Shown here in pieces: positions 17,514-29,621 of a DNA stretch of 64,000 nucleotides. The notes beneath the pieces are model-generated. The model did not search any database. It was not told the origin of the DNA and saw only the letters and a program-made list of their open reading frames with translations. Position 1 is the stretch's first letter. Each line of letters opens with the position of its first letter. Both the position numbers and the translations under genes were made by a program. The DNA is taken from assembly GCA_937997485.1 (NCBI GenBank), contig CALKTH010000100.1, positions 16,820-80,819 of the forward strand, given 5' to 3'. Origin of the DNA: an uncultured Acidimicrobiales bacterium. GTDB lineage: Bacteria > Actinomycetota > Acidimicrobiia > Acidimicrobiales > SZUA-35.

Positions 17514-18752
17514 CTAGAGGTTGAGAGCCGACGCGAGTGCGTCGACCCGGTCGGTCCGCTCCCAGGTGAAGGCGTCGTCGCTGGCCTGGCGACCGAAGTG
17601 ACCGTAGGCCGCTGTCTGGGCGTACATGGGGCGACGAAGGTCGAGATCTCGGAGGATCGCAGCCGGACGGAGGTCGAAGACATCCATCACCGCGGCGCTA
17701 ATGGCGGCCGGATCCACCGTTTCGGTTCCGAAGGTTTCGACCATCACCGACATCGGACGGGCCACGCCGATGGCGTAGGCGACCTGGACTTCGCAGCGGC
17801 TGGCGGCACCAGAGGCAACCACGTTCTTGGCCACCCAACGGGTGGCGTAGGCCGCGGAGCGGTCCACCTTGGACGGGTCCTTGCCGGAGAAGGCACCACC
17901 GCCGTGGCGAGCGCTGCCTCCGTAGGTGTCCACGATGATCTTGCGGCCAGTGAGGCCGGCGTCGCCCACGGGGCCACCGATCACGAAACGGCCGGTGGGG
18001 TTGACGAAGATCTCGTAGTCGTCACCCTGGAACTGCTCGGGGATCACGGGCCGGATAACGTGCTCGATGAGATCGGGACGGATCATGGAGTCACGATCGA
18101 TGCCGTCGTCGTGCTGGGTCGACACGAGCACGGTGCGCAACCGAACCGGCTTGCCGTTCTCATAGTCGAAGGTGACCTGGGTCTTGCCGTCGGGGCGGAG
18201 GTAGGGAACCGTGCCGGCGCGGCGCACCTCGGCGAGCTGCTCAGCCATGCGGTGGGCCACGTGAATCGGCAGCGGCATCAGCTCGGGCGTTTCATCGCAG
18301 GCGTAACCGAACATCATGCCCTGGTCACCAGCGCCTTGATCGTCGATGGCGTCGCCGGTCGAGCCGGTGTCACGAACTTCTTCGGACTTGTCGACACCCT
18401 GTGCGATGTCGGCGGACTGCTCGTCGATGGCGACCATCACGCCACAGGTGCTGCCATCGAAGCCGTAGCTCTCTCGGTCGTAGCCGATCTTGTTGATCGT
18501 GTTGCGAACCACCGAAGGGATGTCGACGTAGGCCGACGTGGTGATCTCGCCAGCGATGATCGCCAGACCGGTGGTCACCATGGTCTCGCATGCGACGCGA
18601 CTCGTCGGGTCCTCCGTGAGGAGCGCATCCAGGATGCTGTCGGAGATTTGGTCGGCCATCTTGTCGGGGTGGCCTTCAGTGACCGATTCCGAGGTGAAGG
18701 TGAAATTGTCGCTCACGGTGTCATACCTGTCTGTGGTTGTTTCTTCAGCCAA
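17514..18752 (-). CDS. metK: S-adenosylmethionine synthase
   Basis: The 412-aa enzyme makes SAM from methionine and ATP. It shows [18 protein letters not shown] at the N-terminus, [12 protein letters not shown] and [16 protein letters not shown] (the P-loop-like segment), all invariant family motifs. The N-terminal extension ([16 protein letters not shown]) is slightly longer than in many homologues but directly follows the end of coaBC, which it overlaps by 8 nt. The next gene, priA, begins 24 nt after its stop. Confidence 0.96.
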   Translation of the reverse strand: MAEETTTDRYDTVSDNFTFTSESVTEGHPDKMADQISDSILDALLTEDPTSRVACETMVTTGLAIIAGEITTSAYVDIPSVVRNTINKIGYDRESYGFDGSTCGVMVAIDEQSADIAQGVDKSEEVRDTGSTGDAIDDQGAGDQGMMFGYACDETPELMPLPIHVAHRMAEQLAEVRRAGTVPYLRPDGKTQVTFDYENGKPVRLRTVLVSTQHDDGIDRDSMIRPDLIEHVIRPVIPEQFQGDDYEIFVNPTGRFVIGGPVGDAGLTGRKIIVDTYGGSARHGGGAFSGKDPSKVDRSAAYATRWVAKNVVASGAASRCEVQVAYAIGVARPMSVMVETFGTETVDPAAISAAVMDVFDLRPAAILRDLDLRRPMYAQTAAYGHFGRQASDDAFTWERTDRVDALASALNL

Positions 18753-19938
18753 GCCGGGCTCGAGCAGCGTCGAGCACGGCGTCGGCTACAAGGTCTTTCC
18801 CGCTGAGCGGGATATCGATCGACTCGCCATCGGCTCCGAAGATCGTCACGGCATTGGTGTCATGTGCGAAGCCGACGCCAGGCGCCGAAACATCGTTGCC
18901 CACGATCAGATCCGCGCCCTTCCGCTTCAACTTCGCCGTGGCATTCTGCCGCAGGTCGGAGGTCTCTGCGGCGAATCCGACCAGTATCTGCCCCGACGGC
19001 TTGTTCGCCCCGAGTCCAGCGAGGATGTCATTGGTCCGCACGAGTGCAATCGTGGGCACGCCATCGGCCTTCTTGATCTTTCCGGTCGCGACCTCCGCCG
19101 GGCGAAAGTCGGCAACGGCGGCAGACATCACGACGATGTCGGCGGCAGCGGCTGCGCCCTTCATCGCCTCTTCCATCTCGGCTGCGCTCACGACCTCGAC
19201 TCGATCGATGTCGGCGTGACTGGGAAGCGTGGACGTGGTGACCAGGGTGACCGAGGCGCCACGTCGCTGAGCGGCTTCAGCGACAGCGTGGCCCTGACGG
19301 CCCGTGGATCGGTTCCCAATGAAACGGACCGGATCAATGGCTTCACGAGTTCCGCCGGCGCTCACAACCACCGACAGGCCAGCGAGATCTTGCTCAGCGG
19401 TCAGCGTGGCCAGGACCTGGTCGACGACCGTGACGGGAGCAGCGAGACGGCCCTTGCCGATGTCGCCGCCAGCGAGACGGCCCTCTTCCGGTGGCACGAT
19501 GATCACGTTCCGCTCCGCCAAGACGCCGAGGTTCTCCTGAATTGCGGGGTGTTCCCACATTTCGGTGTGCATCGCCGGGCAAAGGATGACGGGGGCTTCG
19601 GTTGCGATCAGCGTCGCCGAGAGCAGATCGGCGGACCGGCCAGTGCGGTAGTCCGAGATGATGCGAGCGGTCGCCGGGCACACGACGATGGCGTCACAGG
19701 TTTGACCGAGTGTGGTGTGCGGAATGGGATCCGGATCGTCCCACAGCGACGTCTTTGGGCGCTCGGAGGCGAGCGCGACAAAGGTGGTCTCACCGACCAT
19801 GTGCAAGGCAGCATCGGTCAGAATCGGAATGACGTGGGCGCCCAGATCAACGAGTCGACGACAGACCTCAATCGACTTGTAGGCGGCAATGCCCCCGGTG
19901 ACGCCGAGAACGATCCGCCGACCTTCCAGTGGCCCCAC
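18745..19938 (-). CDS. coaBC: Phosphopantothenoylcysteine synthase/decarboxylase (CoaBC)
   Basis: The 397-aa bifunctional coenzyme A enzyme has an N-terminal flavin decarboxylase, CoaC, with [12 protein letters not shown] (11-22), the active-site-type PHTTLG (H74) and PAMHTEMW (121-128). A ligase half, CoaB, follows from about residue 185 with [21 protein letters not shown] and the lysine-rich KIKK and [13 protein letters not shown] segments. Where the E. coli enzyme has an ACGD active-site cysteine, this protein has AGGD, a difference I recall as common in actinobacterial CoaBC. It lies between rpoZ and metK. Confidence 0.94.
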   Translation of the reverse strand: MGPLEGRRIVLGVTGGIAAYKSIEVCRRLVDLGAHVIPILTDAALHMVGETTFVALASERPKTSLWDDPDPIPHTTLGQTCDAIVVCPATARIISDYRTGRSADLLSATLIATEAPVILCPAMHTEMWEHPAIQENLGVLAERNVIIVPPEEGRLAGGDIGKGRLAAPVTVVDQVLATLTAEQDLAGLSVVVSAGGTREAIDPVRFIGNRSTGRQGHAVAEAAQRRGASVTLVTTSTLPSHADIDRVEVVSAAEMEEAMKGAAAAADIVVMSAAVADFRPAEVATGKIKKADGVPTIALVRTNDILAGLGANKPSGQILVGFAAETSDLRQNATAKLKRKGADLIVGNDVSAPGVGFAHDTNAVTIFGADGESIDIPLSGKDLVADAVLDAARARLG

Positions 19939-19958
19939 GGTTCGTGCAGCAGGCCCGG

Positions 19959-20246
19959 TCAGGCAGCGTCGCCGGAGGCGGCTGCCTCGGCTGCGCTGAG
20001 CGCGCCCTTGACGGGCACGATCTTGTCGACCGCAATCTCTTCGAACGCGATCGAGAGAGGCTTGCGAGCCACAGAGGTGACCTGCGGCGGCACCATGGCG
20101 CCGATGCCCTCGTTCAAGCGGCCGAAGTAGGCGTTGATCTGGCGAGCACGGGTGGAAGCCAAGGTGCAGAGCCCGAACTTGGAGCCTGCCTTGTCCATGA
20201 GGCCCTCGACCTGCGGGTGCATCATCGTGTCTTGCTGTTCAGCCAT
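19959..20246 (-). CDS. rpoZ: RNA polymerase omega subunit
   Basis: The 95-aa protein contains the omega core LMDKAGSKFGLCTLASTRARQINAYF, given here in its parts as the MDKAGSKF helix and the ASTRARQIN motif, and the KPLSIAFEEI segment. It helps assemble RNA polymerase. The C-terminal tail (ALSAAEAAASG) is low complexity. Its place between gmk and coaBC is the standard bacterial arrangement. Confidence 0.94.
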   Translation of the reverse strand: MAEQQDTMMHPQVEGLMDKAGSKFGLCTLASTRARQINAYFGRLNEGIGAMVPPQVTSVARKPLSIAFEEIAVDKIVPVKGALSAAEAAASGDAA

Positions 20247-20255
20247 CCTGACAGC

Positions 20256-20813
20256 CTATCGCCGATGGTTTTCGATGGCGGCACGAATCTCTCGGACGGT
20301 GGTTTCCAGATCGTCGTTCACAATCGAGTGCGCGCCGAGTTCCATCCCAGCGTTCGTTTCCTCGCGCGCTTTGTCCAGCCGCTGCTGCACCTTCTCTTCG
20401 GGGTCGCCACGGCGCCGCAGGCGAGCTTCCTGCTCCGCAGCGGACGGAGCGTGCAGAAAGATGAGGAGCGCATCGGGGTCGATGGCCTTGACCTGGCGAG
20501 CGCCCTGCACATCGATTTCGTAGATCAGATCCTTGCCATCGGGAGCGTCCGGCGTGGGCGTGCCGTAGTAGTTGCCGAGGAACTCGGCCCACTCCACGAA
20601 GCCACCGGCGTCGATCCGGTCTTCGAACGCTGCTCGAGAGACAAAGACGTAGGCATCCTCGGACTCGCCCTCACGCCGCTCTCTCGTGGTCCACGACCGG
20701 CTCAGCCAGAGATCGTCATAGCGCTCGACCAGCAGGCTGACCACCGTGCCTTTGCCGACCCCACCCGGACCCGAAACGATGACGACGATTGGCTCGGCCG
20801 ACGACTCCGACAT
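20256..20813 (-). CDS. gmk: Guanylate kinase
   Basis: The 185-aa enzyme phosphorylates GMP to GDP. The P-loop [10 protein letters not shown] spans residues 14-23, and the GMP-binding segment [13 protein letters not shown] follows, with [13 protein letters not shown] and [12 protein letters not shown]. The usual SVSxTTRxPRxGE is slightly altered but recognisable. It sits 6 nt downstream of mihF and 9 nt before rpoZ. Confidence 0.95.
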   Translation of the reverse strand: MSESSAEPIVVIVSGPGGVGKGTVVSLLVERYDDLWLSRSWTTRERREGESEDAYVFVSRAAFEDRIDAGGFVEWAEFLGNYYGTPTPDAPDGKDLIYEIDVQGARQVKAIDPDALLIFLHAPSAAEQEARLRRRGDPEEKVQQRLDKAREETNAGMELGAHSIVNDDLETTVREIRAAIENHRR

Positions 20814-20819
20814 CTCGCC

Positions 20820-21137
20820 TCAGTCGCCGAAGGCGCTCAGCAGCGCGTCCCGCTGATTCGGGCCGAGGCCAGACAGGCGGCGAGACTCAGCAATGCCAAT
20901 CTCCTCCATCGTGCGCCGAGCCTTGACCTTGCCAACGCCAGGAAGGGATTCGACCATGGCGAGCACCTTGATGCCAGCGACGACGTCGTCGCTGTCGGCC
21001 AACTCGAGCAATTCAGGCAGCGAAAGCGAGCCCATCTTCAATCGGGCCTTGGTATCGGCCCGAACACGGCGTACGAGTGCCGCCTTCTCCAGGGCTGCTT
21101 GTCGCTGTTCGTCTGTGAGACGGGGAGGCGTGGGCAT
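20820..21137 (-). CDS. mihF: Actinobacterial integration host factor (mIHF)
   Basis: The 105-aa nucleoid protein shows RQAALEKAALVRRVRADTKARLK (described: a long basic helix), then LPELLELADSDDVVAGIKVLAMVESLPGVGKVKA in pieces, ending in the helix-hairpin-like LPGVGKVKAR and MEEIGIAESRRLSGLG. This is the mIHF family, restricted to actinobacteria and unrelated to proteobacterial IHF; it binds and bends DNA. It is the first gene of the gmk-rpoZ-coaBC-metK-priA unit and supports the phylum assignment. Confidence 0.94.
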   Translation of the reverse strand: MPTPPRLTDEQRQAALEKAALVRRVRADTKARLKMGSLSLPELLELADSDDVVAGIKVLAMVESLPGVGKVKARRTMEEIGIAESRRLSGLGPNQRDALLSAFGD

Positions 21138-21143
21138 GCCGAG

Positions 21144-21149
21144 ACGTTA
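21144..21149 (-). promoter_or_regulatory. Putative leaderless -10 element for mihF operon
   Basis: TAACGT on the leftward strand lies exactly 6 nt before the mihF ATG, predicting transcription start at the start codon. Confidence 0.5.
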
Positions 21150-21160
21150 TCGAGCCAGGG

Positions 21161-21196
21161 CCGGGGTTCACCGGATTCTGAGTCTCGAGACCCCGG
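21161..21196 (-). terminator. Hairpin after pyrD, possible operon terminator
   Basis: A perfect 7-bp stem (CCGGGGT/ACCCCGG) at 21161-21167 and 21190-21196 encloses a further 10-bp palindrome (GTCTCGAGAC, 21182-21191, partly shared). It begins directly after the pyrD stop. No U tract follows, so it may be a weak terminator. Confidence 0.4.
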
Positions 21197-21197
21197 T

Positions 21198-22169
21198 TCA
21201 GAACTCGGCGGCGCCGATCAGCTCACGAAAGCTCGACACGCCGTGCTCGGCACACCACGCACCGAGCTCGTGAGTCAGCCGCTCACAGGTGCGAGGATCG
21301 GAGAACGTCGCCGTGCCGACCTGCACGGCTGAGGCGCCAACGAGGGCGAACTCAACCACGTCTTCGACCGTGCGCACTCCTCCGACGGCGACGATGGGGA
21401 GATCCGGGTGCTGAGCCCGAACATCGGCGACAGCTCGGACTGCGAGTGCGTGAATGGCAGGGCCGGAGACACCGCCTCCACTCCCCCGGCCACCGAGCGA
21501 GCCAATGCGCGGCCGACGAGAAACCGGATCGATGCTGAGGCCAAAGTACGTATTGGACAGCGTCACCGCGGCCGCGCCGGCGTCGGCCGCCGCGCCGGCA
21601 ATGTCGGCAAGGCCGGGGCCAACGTTGGGACTGAGCTTGGCCCAGCGCGGCAGCCCGCAGGCCGCCGTCGCCCCGATGACGTCGGTGGTGAGATCGCAGC
21701 TGTGGGCGAACAGTTGATTTCCGTGCTCGGTGTTTGGGCAGGAGATGTTGACTTCTACCGCAACGATGGAGGACGACGCTCCAGCCAGCATCTCGGCTGC
21801 CTGGCGATAGTCCTCGGTTGTTCGGCCCCAGATGGAGGCGACCACACGGGCACCAGCCGCTTCAAGCGCCGGCAGCTCGTCATCGATCCATGCCTGCACG
21901 CCCGGACCCTGGAGCCCGACACTGTTCATCATCCCGGACGGCGTCTGGTGGATCCGCACGCCGGGATTGCCGTCCCACGGAAACGGGGAGAGCGACTTCA
22001 CCACGACAGCGCCAAGGGCAGAAAGGTCCATGAAGTCGGCCAACTCCGCGCCGTGGCCCGCCGTACCCGACGCCGTCATGATTGGCGCGGGAAGGCCAAG
22101 CCCGCCGACCTCGGTCGACAGATCGACGTCTGCCGACCCGGCGGGGGCCCGTCGCCTTCCCAGTCCCAT
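21198..22169 (-). CDS. pyrD: Dihydroorotate dehydrogenase, class 1
   Basis: The 323-aa flavoprotein oxidises dihydroorotate to orotate. NISCPNTEHG carries the catalytic cysteine of class 1 enzymes (class 2 has Ser). TASGTAGHGAEL, NSVGLQGPGV, KLSPNVG, LSNTYFG and VAVGGVRTVEDVVEF are also family motifs. No membrane-targeting N-terminus is present. I chose the ATG at 22169, 5 nt after carB; the longer open frame overlaps carB without homology. Class 1B enzymes need a PyrK partner, and none is adjacent. Confidence 0.92.
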   Translation of the reverse strand: MGLGRRRAPAGSADVDLSTEVGGLGLPAPIMTASGTAGHGAELADFMDLSALGAVVVKSLSPFPWDGNPGVRIHQTPSGMMNSVGLQGPGVQAWIDDELPALEAAGARVVASIWGRTTEDYRQAAEMLAGASSSIVAVEVNISCPNTEHGNQLFAHSCDLTTDVIGATAACGLPRWAKLSPNVGPGLADIAGAAADAGAAAVTLSNTYFGLSIDPVSRRPRIGSLGGRGSGGGVSGPAIHALAVRAVADVRAQHPDLPIVAVGGVRTVEDVVEFALVGASAVQVGTATFSDPRTCERLTHELGAWCAEHGVSSFRELIGAAEF

Positions 22170-22174
22170 CACGA

Positions 22175-25512
<3,338 letters not shown>

Positions 25513-25513
<1 letters not shown>

Positions 25514-26652
25514 CAGTGCGTTCCGTTCATGGTGTCGTTGTTCATGAGGGCGTTGAAGCGGTCAAACAGATAGGCGGAGTCGTGCGGGCCTGGGCTCGCT
25601 TCGGGATGGTGCTGCACGCTGAAGGCTCGCTCGCCCCGCACGCTCATCCCTTCGCAGACGCCGTCGTTCAGGTTCACGTGCGTCACATCCGCAACATCCG
25701 CAATCGATTCGCCAAGCACAGCGAAGTTGTGGTTCTGGCTTGTGATCTCGACCTTGTTCGTCGTGACGTCCCGCACCGGATGATTCGCTCCGTGGTGCCC
25801 GAATGGCAGCTTCGTCATCTCACCCCCGATGGCCAGTGAGAGCAGCTGGTGTCCGAGGCAGATGCCAAAGACCGGCACGTTGCCGACCAAGCCTTTGATG
25901 GCCTCGATGGCGCCTGGGTTCATCTCCGGGTCGCCGGGACCGTTCGAGAGGAACACGCCGTCCACCTGTCGGGCCAGCACGTCGGCGGCCGACGTGCTGG
26001 CGGGAACGACCTCGACCGAGGCGAACCGGCCGAGGTGATCCAAGATGGTGGTCTTGATGCCGAAATCGAAGGCCACGATGCGCTTGGCCGGGGCACCGTC
26101 GGGCCCGACGGCACCGGGGACGAGGCCAACCGTGTAGGGCTCGGCCGTGGTCACCTGCGAGACGAGGTCGACTCCATTGGTGCCTGGCTCAGCAGCGGCA
26201 GCTGCGGTGAGCGTGGCGAGATCGACTGCTCCATCGCCCTCGACGGGAGCGAACGACCCCGGCATCGCGCCGGTGGTGCGAAGCAGCCGAGTCAGCCGGC
26301 GAGTGTCGAGGCCGGCGATGCCCGGCATCCCGTGGCGGCGCAAGAACCCATCGAGGTCTTCCTCCGCTCGATAGTTCGAGTGACGGCGAGCGAGATCGCG
26401 AACGACGACGCCGCGGGCGAAGGTGCCCCGGCTCTCGTTGTCGGCTGAGTTCGTGCCGTAATTGCCGATGTGGGGGTACGTGAAGGTGATGATCTGGCCG
26501 GCATACGAGGGGTCGGTCACGACCTCCTGGTAGCCACAAAGCGCGGTGTTGAACACCACTTCGCCGGAGGCCTGAGCGGGGGCCCCGATGGCCTCGCCTT
26601 CGAACACACTTCCGTCAGCCAACACCAACGCTGCGCCTGCTGGTTTCGTCAT
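25513..26652 (-). CDS. carA: Carbamoyl-phosphate synthase small chain (glutamine amidotransferase)
   Basis: The 379-aa subunit hydrolyses glutamine and passes ammonia to CarB. The class I amidotransferase triad is in [11 protein letters not shown] (nucleophile Cys) and [12 protein letters not shown] (His and Glu). The N-terminal half has [16 protein letters not shown] and [21 protein letters not shown] chose the ATG at 26652, which overlaps the end of the pyrC-like gene by 4 nt; the longer frame upstream lies within that gene. Confidence 0.96.
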
Positions 26653-28028
26653 CGCTGCACCTGTCCGTTCTCGAGGGTGATCTTGCCGTTCTTCACCGTG
26701 TGTCGATTCCTTCCGGTCATTGTCCATCCCTGAAAGAGCGTGTTCCGAGCATTACTTCGGAGATCGGAGCGATCAACGCTCCACTGGAGTGTCTGATCGA
26801 TCGCCGTGAGATTTGCCGGCCGACCGGGCTCGATGAGGCAACCGTGCCGGTCGGCAACACCCGCGATCTCGGCGGGCTGCCAGGAAAGCAGTGCGACGAG
26901 CTCGGCCAGCGAGCGCCGGTGTTCGGCTGCGACGGGAACCACGGCGCGGTGTTGGGCCCCTTCGATTGCCGTTCCGATCGGGTCAGCACCCTCATCCGCA
27001 TCCACCACGAAGGCGGTGTGGAGGGCAGCGAAGCCAGTCTCGAGCGAGACGGCTCCCGACGAGGCCTCGTCGAAGGGCCGTTCCTTGGCATCGTCGGTGT
27101 GGGGCCGGTGATCCGAGGCGATCGCATCGATCGTTCCGTCGGCCAACCCATCTCTCAGGGCGAGCACATTCTCCGCGGTGCGGAGTGGTGGCTGCACCTT
27201 TGTCGCCGGATCAAAACCAGCGCAGGACTCATCGGTGAAGAGCAGATGGTGAGGCGTGACTTCGGCCGTGATGGGAAGGCCCCCGGCCTTGGCGGCGCGA
27301 ATCATGGCCACCGAGCCGGCAGTAGAGATCGACTGAAAGTGAACCCGAGCGCCGGTGAGCCGCGACAGCGTGATGTCACGCATGACCATGAGTTCCTCCG
27401 CCTCTGCCGGGCAACCGGGAAGGCCGAGGCGGCTGGAGACCGCACCCTCGTGCATCACACCACCGGCAGCGAGCGCGGCAGAAGAACAGTGCTGAGCCAA
27501 GACGAGCGGACGACCGAGGGATGCTTCCAACCCAACGAGGTATTCACAGGCCCGCCGCATGAACAGGTCATCTTGGATGCCCACCCCGACGTCGCAGAAG
27601 AGCGACACTCCGTGATCAGCCAGTTCTCCGAGCGGTGCGAGCACCTGCCCGTCTCGAGCGATGCTCACCGTTCCGGCACCGACAATCTCGCACGCGGCCG
27701 ACCGGCCAAGCGCTTCGAGATCAGCCAGGTCGGCGAGCCGGTCGCCCCCGTTGCGAGGCATCACCACGATCGCGGTGTAGCCCCCGGCAGCGGCGGCCTC
27801 ACTGGTTGCCTGGACAGTGTCCGCGGCCTCTCGTCCCGGTTCGGCCACGTCGGTGTGCAGATCAACGAAGCCCGGCGTGATCACGCAACCGCTGGCGTCG
27901 AGCACTACGTCTCCGGACAAATCTGGCCCGACGTCTTGGATCTGTCCTGTCACGCCATCGACACAAACGTCGCCGGAGCGCTCACCGGAGGCATCGAGCA
28001 GCCGACCGCCCTTCAACACAACGGTCAT
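26649..28028 (-). CDS. Dihydroorotase-like protein, probably non-catalytic (PyrC')
   Basis: The 459-aa amidohydrolase-fold protein aligns along its length with class I dihydroorotases (TPGFVDLH, AEVTPHHLLF, DAIASDHRPH). Key positions differ: the metal motif DxHxHxR reads DLHTDVA (second His to Asp60, Arg to Ala62), MxNT reads MPRN (90-93), and HICH reads HFQS (230-233). H180 and D306 remain. Loss of two metal ligands and the substrate Arg suggests it no longer hydrolyses dihydroorotate. It overlaps pyrB by 4 nt, as pyrBC' does in Pseudomonas-type complexes, where an inactive PyrC' supports aspartate transcarbamoylase. If so, a functional dihydroorotase must be encoded elsewhere. Confidence 0.85.
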   Translation of the reverse strand: MTVVLKGGRLLDASGERSGDVCVDGVTGQIQDVGPDLSGDVVLDASGCVITPGFVDLHTDVAEPGREAADTVQATSEAAAAGGYTAIVVMPRNGGDRLADLADLEALGRSAACEIVGAGTVSIARDGQVLAPLGELADHGVSLFCDVGVGIQDDLFMRRACEYLVGLEASLGRPLVLAQHCSSAALAAGGVMHEGAVSSRLGLPGCPAEAEELMVMRDITLSRLTGARVHFQSISTAGSVAMIRAAKAGGLPITAEVTPHHLLFTDESCAGFDPATKVQPPLRTAENVLALRDGLADGTIDAIASDHRPHTDDAKERPFDEASSGAVSLETGFAALHTAFVVDADEGADPIGTAIEGAQHRAVVPVAAEHRRSLAELVALLSWQPAEIAGVADRHGCLIEPGRPANLTAIDQTLQWSVDRSDLRSNARNTLFQGWTMTGRNRHTVKNGKITLENGQVQR

Positions 28029-28957
28029 GCGACCTCGCTCTCGAACTGGCCGGGGCCGAGGGTTTGGAACAGCACGGCCATGCGAATCGGGATGCCAGCC
28101 GCAACCTGGTCGAGCACAACGGCTCGCTCATCGTCGGCGACAGCCGGGTCGAGTTCCACTCCTCGATTCATCGGCCCGGGATGCATGATCAGGGCGTCCG
28201 GCTTGAGCCGCTTCGCCCGATCCACGGTCAGCCCGAAATGCGCTCGGTACTCGCGCACCGAAGGGAAGAGGGCGTCCGTCATCCGTTCCTGTTGAATACG
28301 TAGGAAGTACGCGACGTCGATGTCGCTCACGACCTGGTCGAGGTCATGGCTGACCGACACCGGCCAACCCTCGAGACTGGGTGGCAGCAGCGTGGGAGGC
28401 GCGACCAGCACGACCTCAGCGCCAAGCTTGGTGAACGCATCCACGTCGGATCGAGCAACCCGGGAATGATTGATGTCGCCGCACAGCGCGATGCGACGGC
28501 CTTCGAGCGATCCAAACCGCTGACGAATCGTGTACGAGTCAAGCAAGGCTTGTGTCGGGTGTTGGTGCCACCCATCGCCGGCGTTGATGACGGCAGCGTC
28601 GGTCCATTGCGCAACCTGCTGTGGGGCGCCAGAACTGCGATGCCGGACCACGATGGCATCAACGCCCATCGCGCTGATCGTTTCGATGGTGTCTCGAAGG
28701 GATTCGCCTTTGCTCAGCGACGACGCGCCAGCGCTGAAGTTGACCACGTCAGCGGAAAGGCGACGGGCGGCAAGATCAAAGCTCGTGCGGGTCCGAGTGG
28801 AATCCTCGAAGAACGCCAGCACGACCGTCTTTCCCCGCAGCGCGGGAACCTTCTTCACGTCTCGGGTTTGGGTCTCGGCGAATCGGTCGGCGAGTTGAAG
28901 GAGTTCCTGGAGGTCGTCGGAGGAGAGATCGGCGATCGTCAGCAGGTTCCGCATCAA
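28025..28957 (-). CDS. pyrB: Aspartate carbamoyltransferase catalytic chain
   Basis: The 310-aa enzyme joins carbamoyl phosphate and aspartate. All active-site segments are present: [19 protein letters not shown] (STRTR phosphate site), [12 protein letters not shown] (Lys from the neighbouring subunit), [22 protein letters not shown] and [10 protein letters not shown]. It overlaps pyrR upstream (ATGATG start; a second ATG at 28954 is also possible) and the pyrC-like gene downstream by 4 nt. No pyrI regulatory gene is present. Confidence 0.96.
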   Translation of the reverse strand: MMRNLLTIADLSSDDLQELLQLADRFAETQTRDVKKVPALRGKTVVLAFFEDSTRTRTSFDLAARRLSADVVNFSAGASSLSKGESLRDTIETISAMGVDAIVVRHRSSGAPQQVAQWTDAAVINAGDGWHQHPTQALLDSYTIRQRFGSLEGRRIALCGDINHSRVARSDVDAFTKLGAEVVLVAPPTLLPPSLEGWPVSVSHDLDQVVSDIDVAYFLRIQQERMTDALFPSVREYRAHFGLTVDRAKRLKPDALIMHPGPMNRGVELDPAVADDERAVVLDQVAAGIPIRMAVLFQTLGPGQFESEVA

Positions 28958-29520
28958 CGCTCCATCTCGCCGAGTTCGACGCTTTCCACCGTGGCGCTCA
29001 CGATCTCGTCTCGGCGGGTTGGAAGATTCTTTCCAACGAAGTCCGGGCGAATCGGGACCTCGCGATGGCCTCGATCAACCATGACCGCGAGCTGCACGGA
29101 GCGAGGTCGCCCTTGATCCATCAACGCATCCAGGGCCGCTCGGATCGTCCGCCCCGTGAAGAGGACGTCGTCAACGAGCACGACAATCTTGCGGTCGATG
29201 TCGAACGGCACGTCCGTTGCGGCCTCGGGCAGCACGGGGCGCAGATTGATGTCGTCGCGGTAGAACGCAACATCGAGCCGACCGATCGGGACATCGAGCC
29301 CCTCGATCTCTCGCAGCGCAGCAGCAATTGCATCGGCGATCGGAACGCCGCCGGTCTGGAGACCGACAACCACGACGTCGTGCAGTCCTTCGTTGCGCTC
29401 GATGATCTCGTGGGCCATGCGACGGACCGCTCGCCGCACAGCATCGGTGTCGAGAACTTCGATCCGGGGAACGAAAACGCCCCCGTACGGGGGCGTGCGT
29501 CGTCGCTCACGTTCTGCCAT
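28954..29520 (-). CDS. pyrR: Pyrimidine operon RNA-binding regulator / uracil phosphoribosyltransferase (PyrR)
   Basis: The 189-aa phosphoribosyltransferase-fold protein binds UMP-loaded to pyr mRNA. It shows [31 protein letters not shown], the PRPP motif [20 protein letters not shown] (as [10 protein letters not shown]) and [19 protein letters not shown]. The ATG at 29520 is the only start before the conserved region. It has AGGAG at 29528-29532, 7 nt upstream. It adds a 19-residue extension whose codons contain a perfect palindrome (29477-29496). It is the first gene of the pyr operon and probably autoregulates it through the RNA loop at 29541-29558. Confidence 0.94.
   Translation of the reverse strand: MAERERRRTPPYGGVFVPRIEVLDTDAVRRAVRRMAHEIIERNEGLHDVVVVGLQTGGVPIADAIAAALREIEGLDVPIGRLDVAFYRDDINLRPVLPEAATDVPFDIDRKIVVLVDDVLFTGRTIRAALDALMDQGRPRSVQLAVMVDRGHREVPIRPDFVGKNLPTRRDEIVSATVESVELGEMER
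29477..29496 (-). promoter_or_regulatory. Terminator-like palindrome inside the pyrR start region
   Basis: A perfect 20-bp palindrome (ACGCCCCC, GTAC, GGGGGCGT) covers codons 9-15 of pyrR. On the transcribed strand it is followed at once by TTTCGTT. A GC-rich stem with a short U-rich tract resembles an intrinsic terminator or attenuator. Its 5' arm (CCGUAC) can also pair with GUACGG in the 3' arm of the PyrR loop, so two alternative folds are possible. Confidence 0.5.
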
Positions 29521-29540
29521 GGATCCACTCCTGAGCCGTA

Positions 29541-29558
29541 CCGGCCTCACGGGACCGG
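29541..29558 (-). promoter_or_regulatory. PyrR-binding RNA loop in the pyr leader
   Basis: The leader RNA contains GGUCCCGUGAGGCC (29543-29556). It matches the PyrR binding consensus ARUCCNGNGAGGYU at 12 of 14 positions, and the two differences (A to G, U to C) are a compensatory pair at the stem ends. Flanking CCGG/CCGG and CCGU/ACGG extend the stem. The AGGAG of pyrR lies 8 nt after the stem, so PyrR could block translation, as shown in Mycobacterium smegmatis. Confidence 0.75.
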
Positions 29559-29579
29559 CTTCACGGACAAACTTGGAGC

Positions 29580-29585
29580 ACTCTA
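29580..29585 (-). promoter_or_regulatory. Putative -10 of the pyr operon promoter
   Basis: TAGAGT on the leftward strand would start transcription near 29573, giving a leader of about 53 nt that contains the whole PyrR loop and the ribosome binding site. No good -35 is visible. Confidence 0.35.
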
Positions 29586-29621
29586 GCCGCTCGACGACAA
29601 CGCGCGTTCCCCAATCGCGCC

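Noticed and set aside
18538..20130. Long open frame (530 codons) opposite coaBC/metK
   Set aside because: Shadow of two well-supported genes.
26700..28295. Long open frame (531 codons) opposite the pyrC-like gene
   Set aside because: I considered it because the pyrC-like gene is degenerate, but the dihydroorotase fold is clear along its length and the opposite frame has no motifs.
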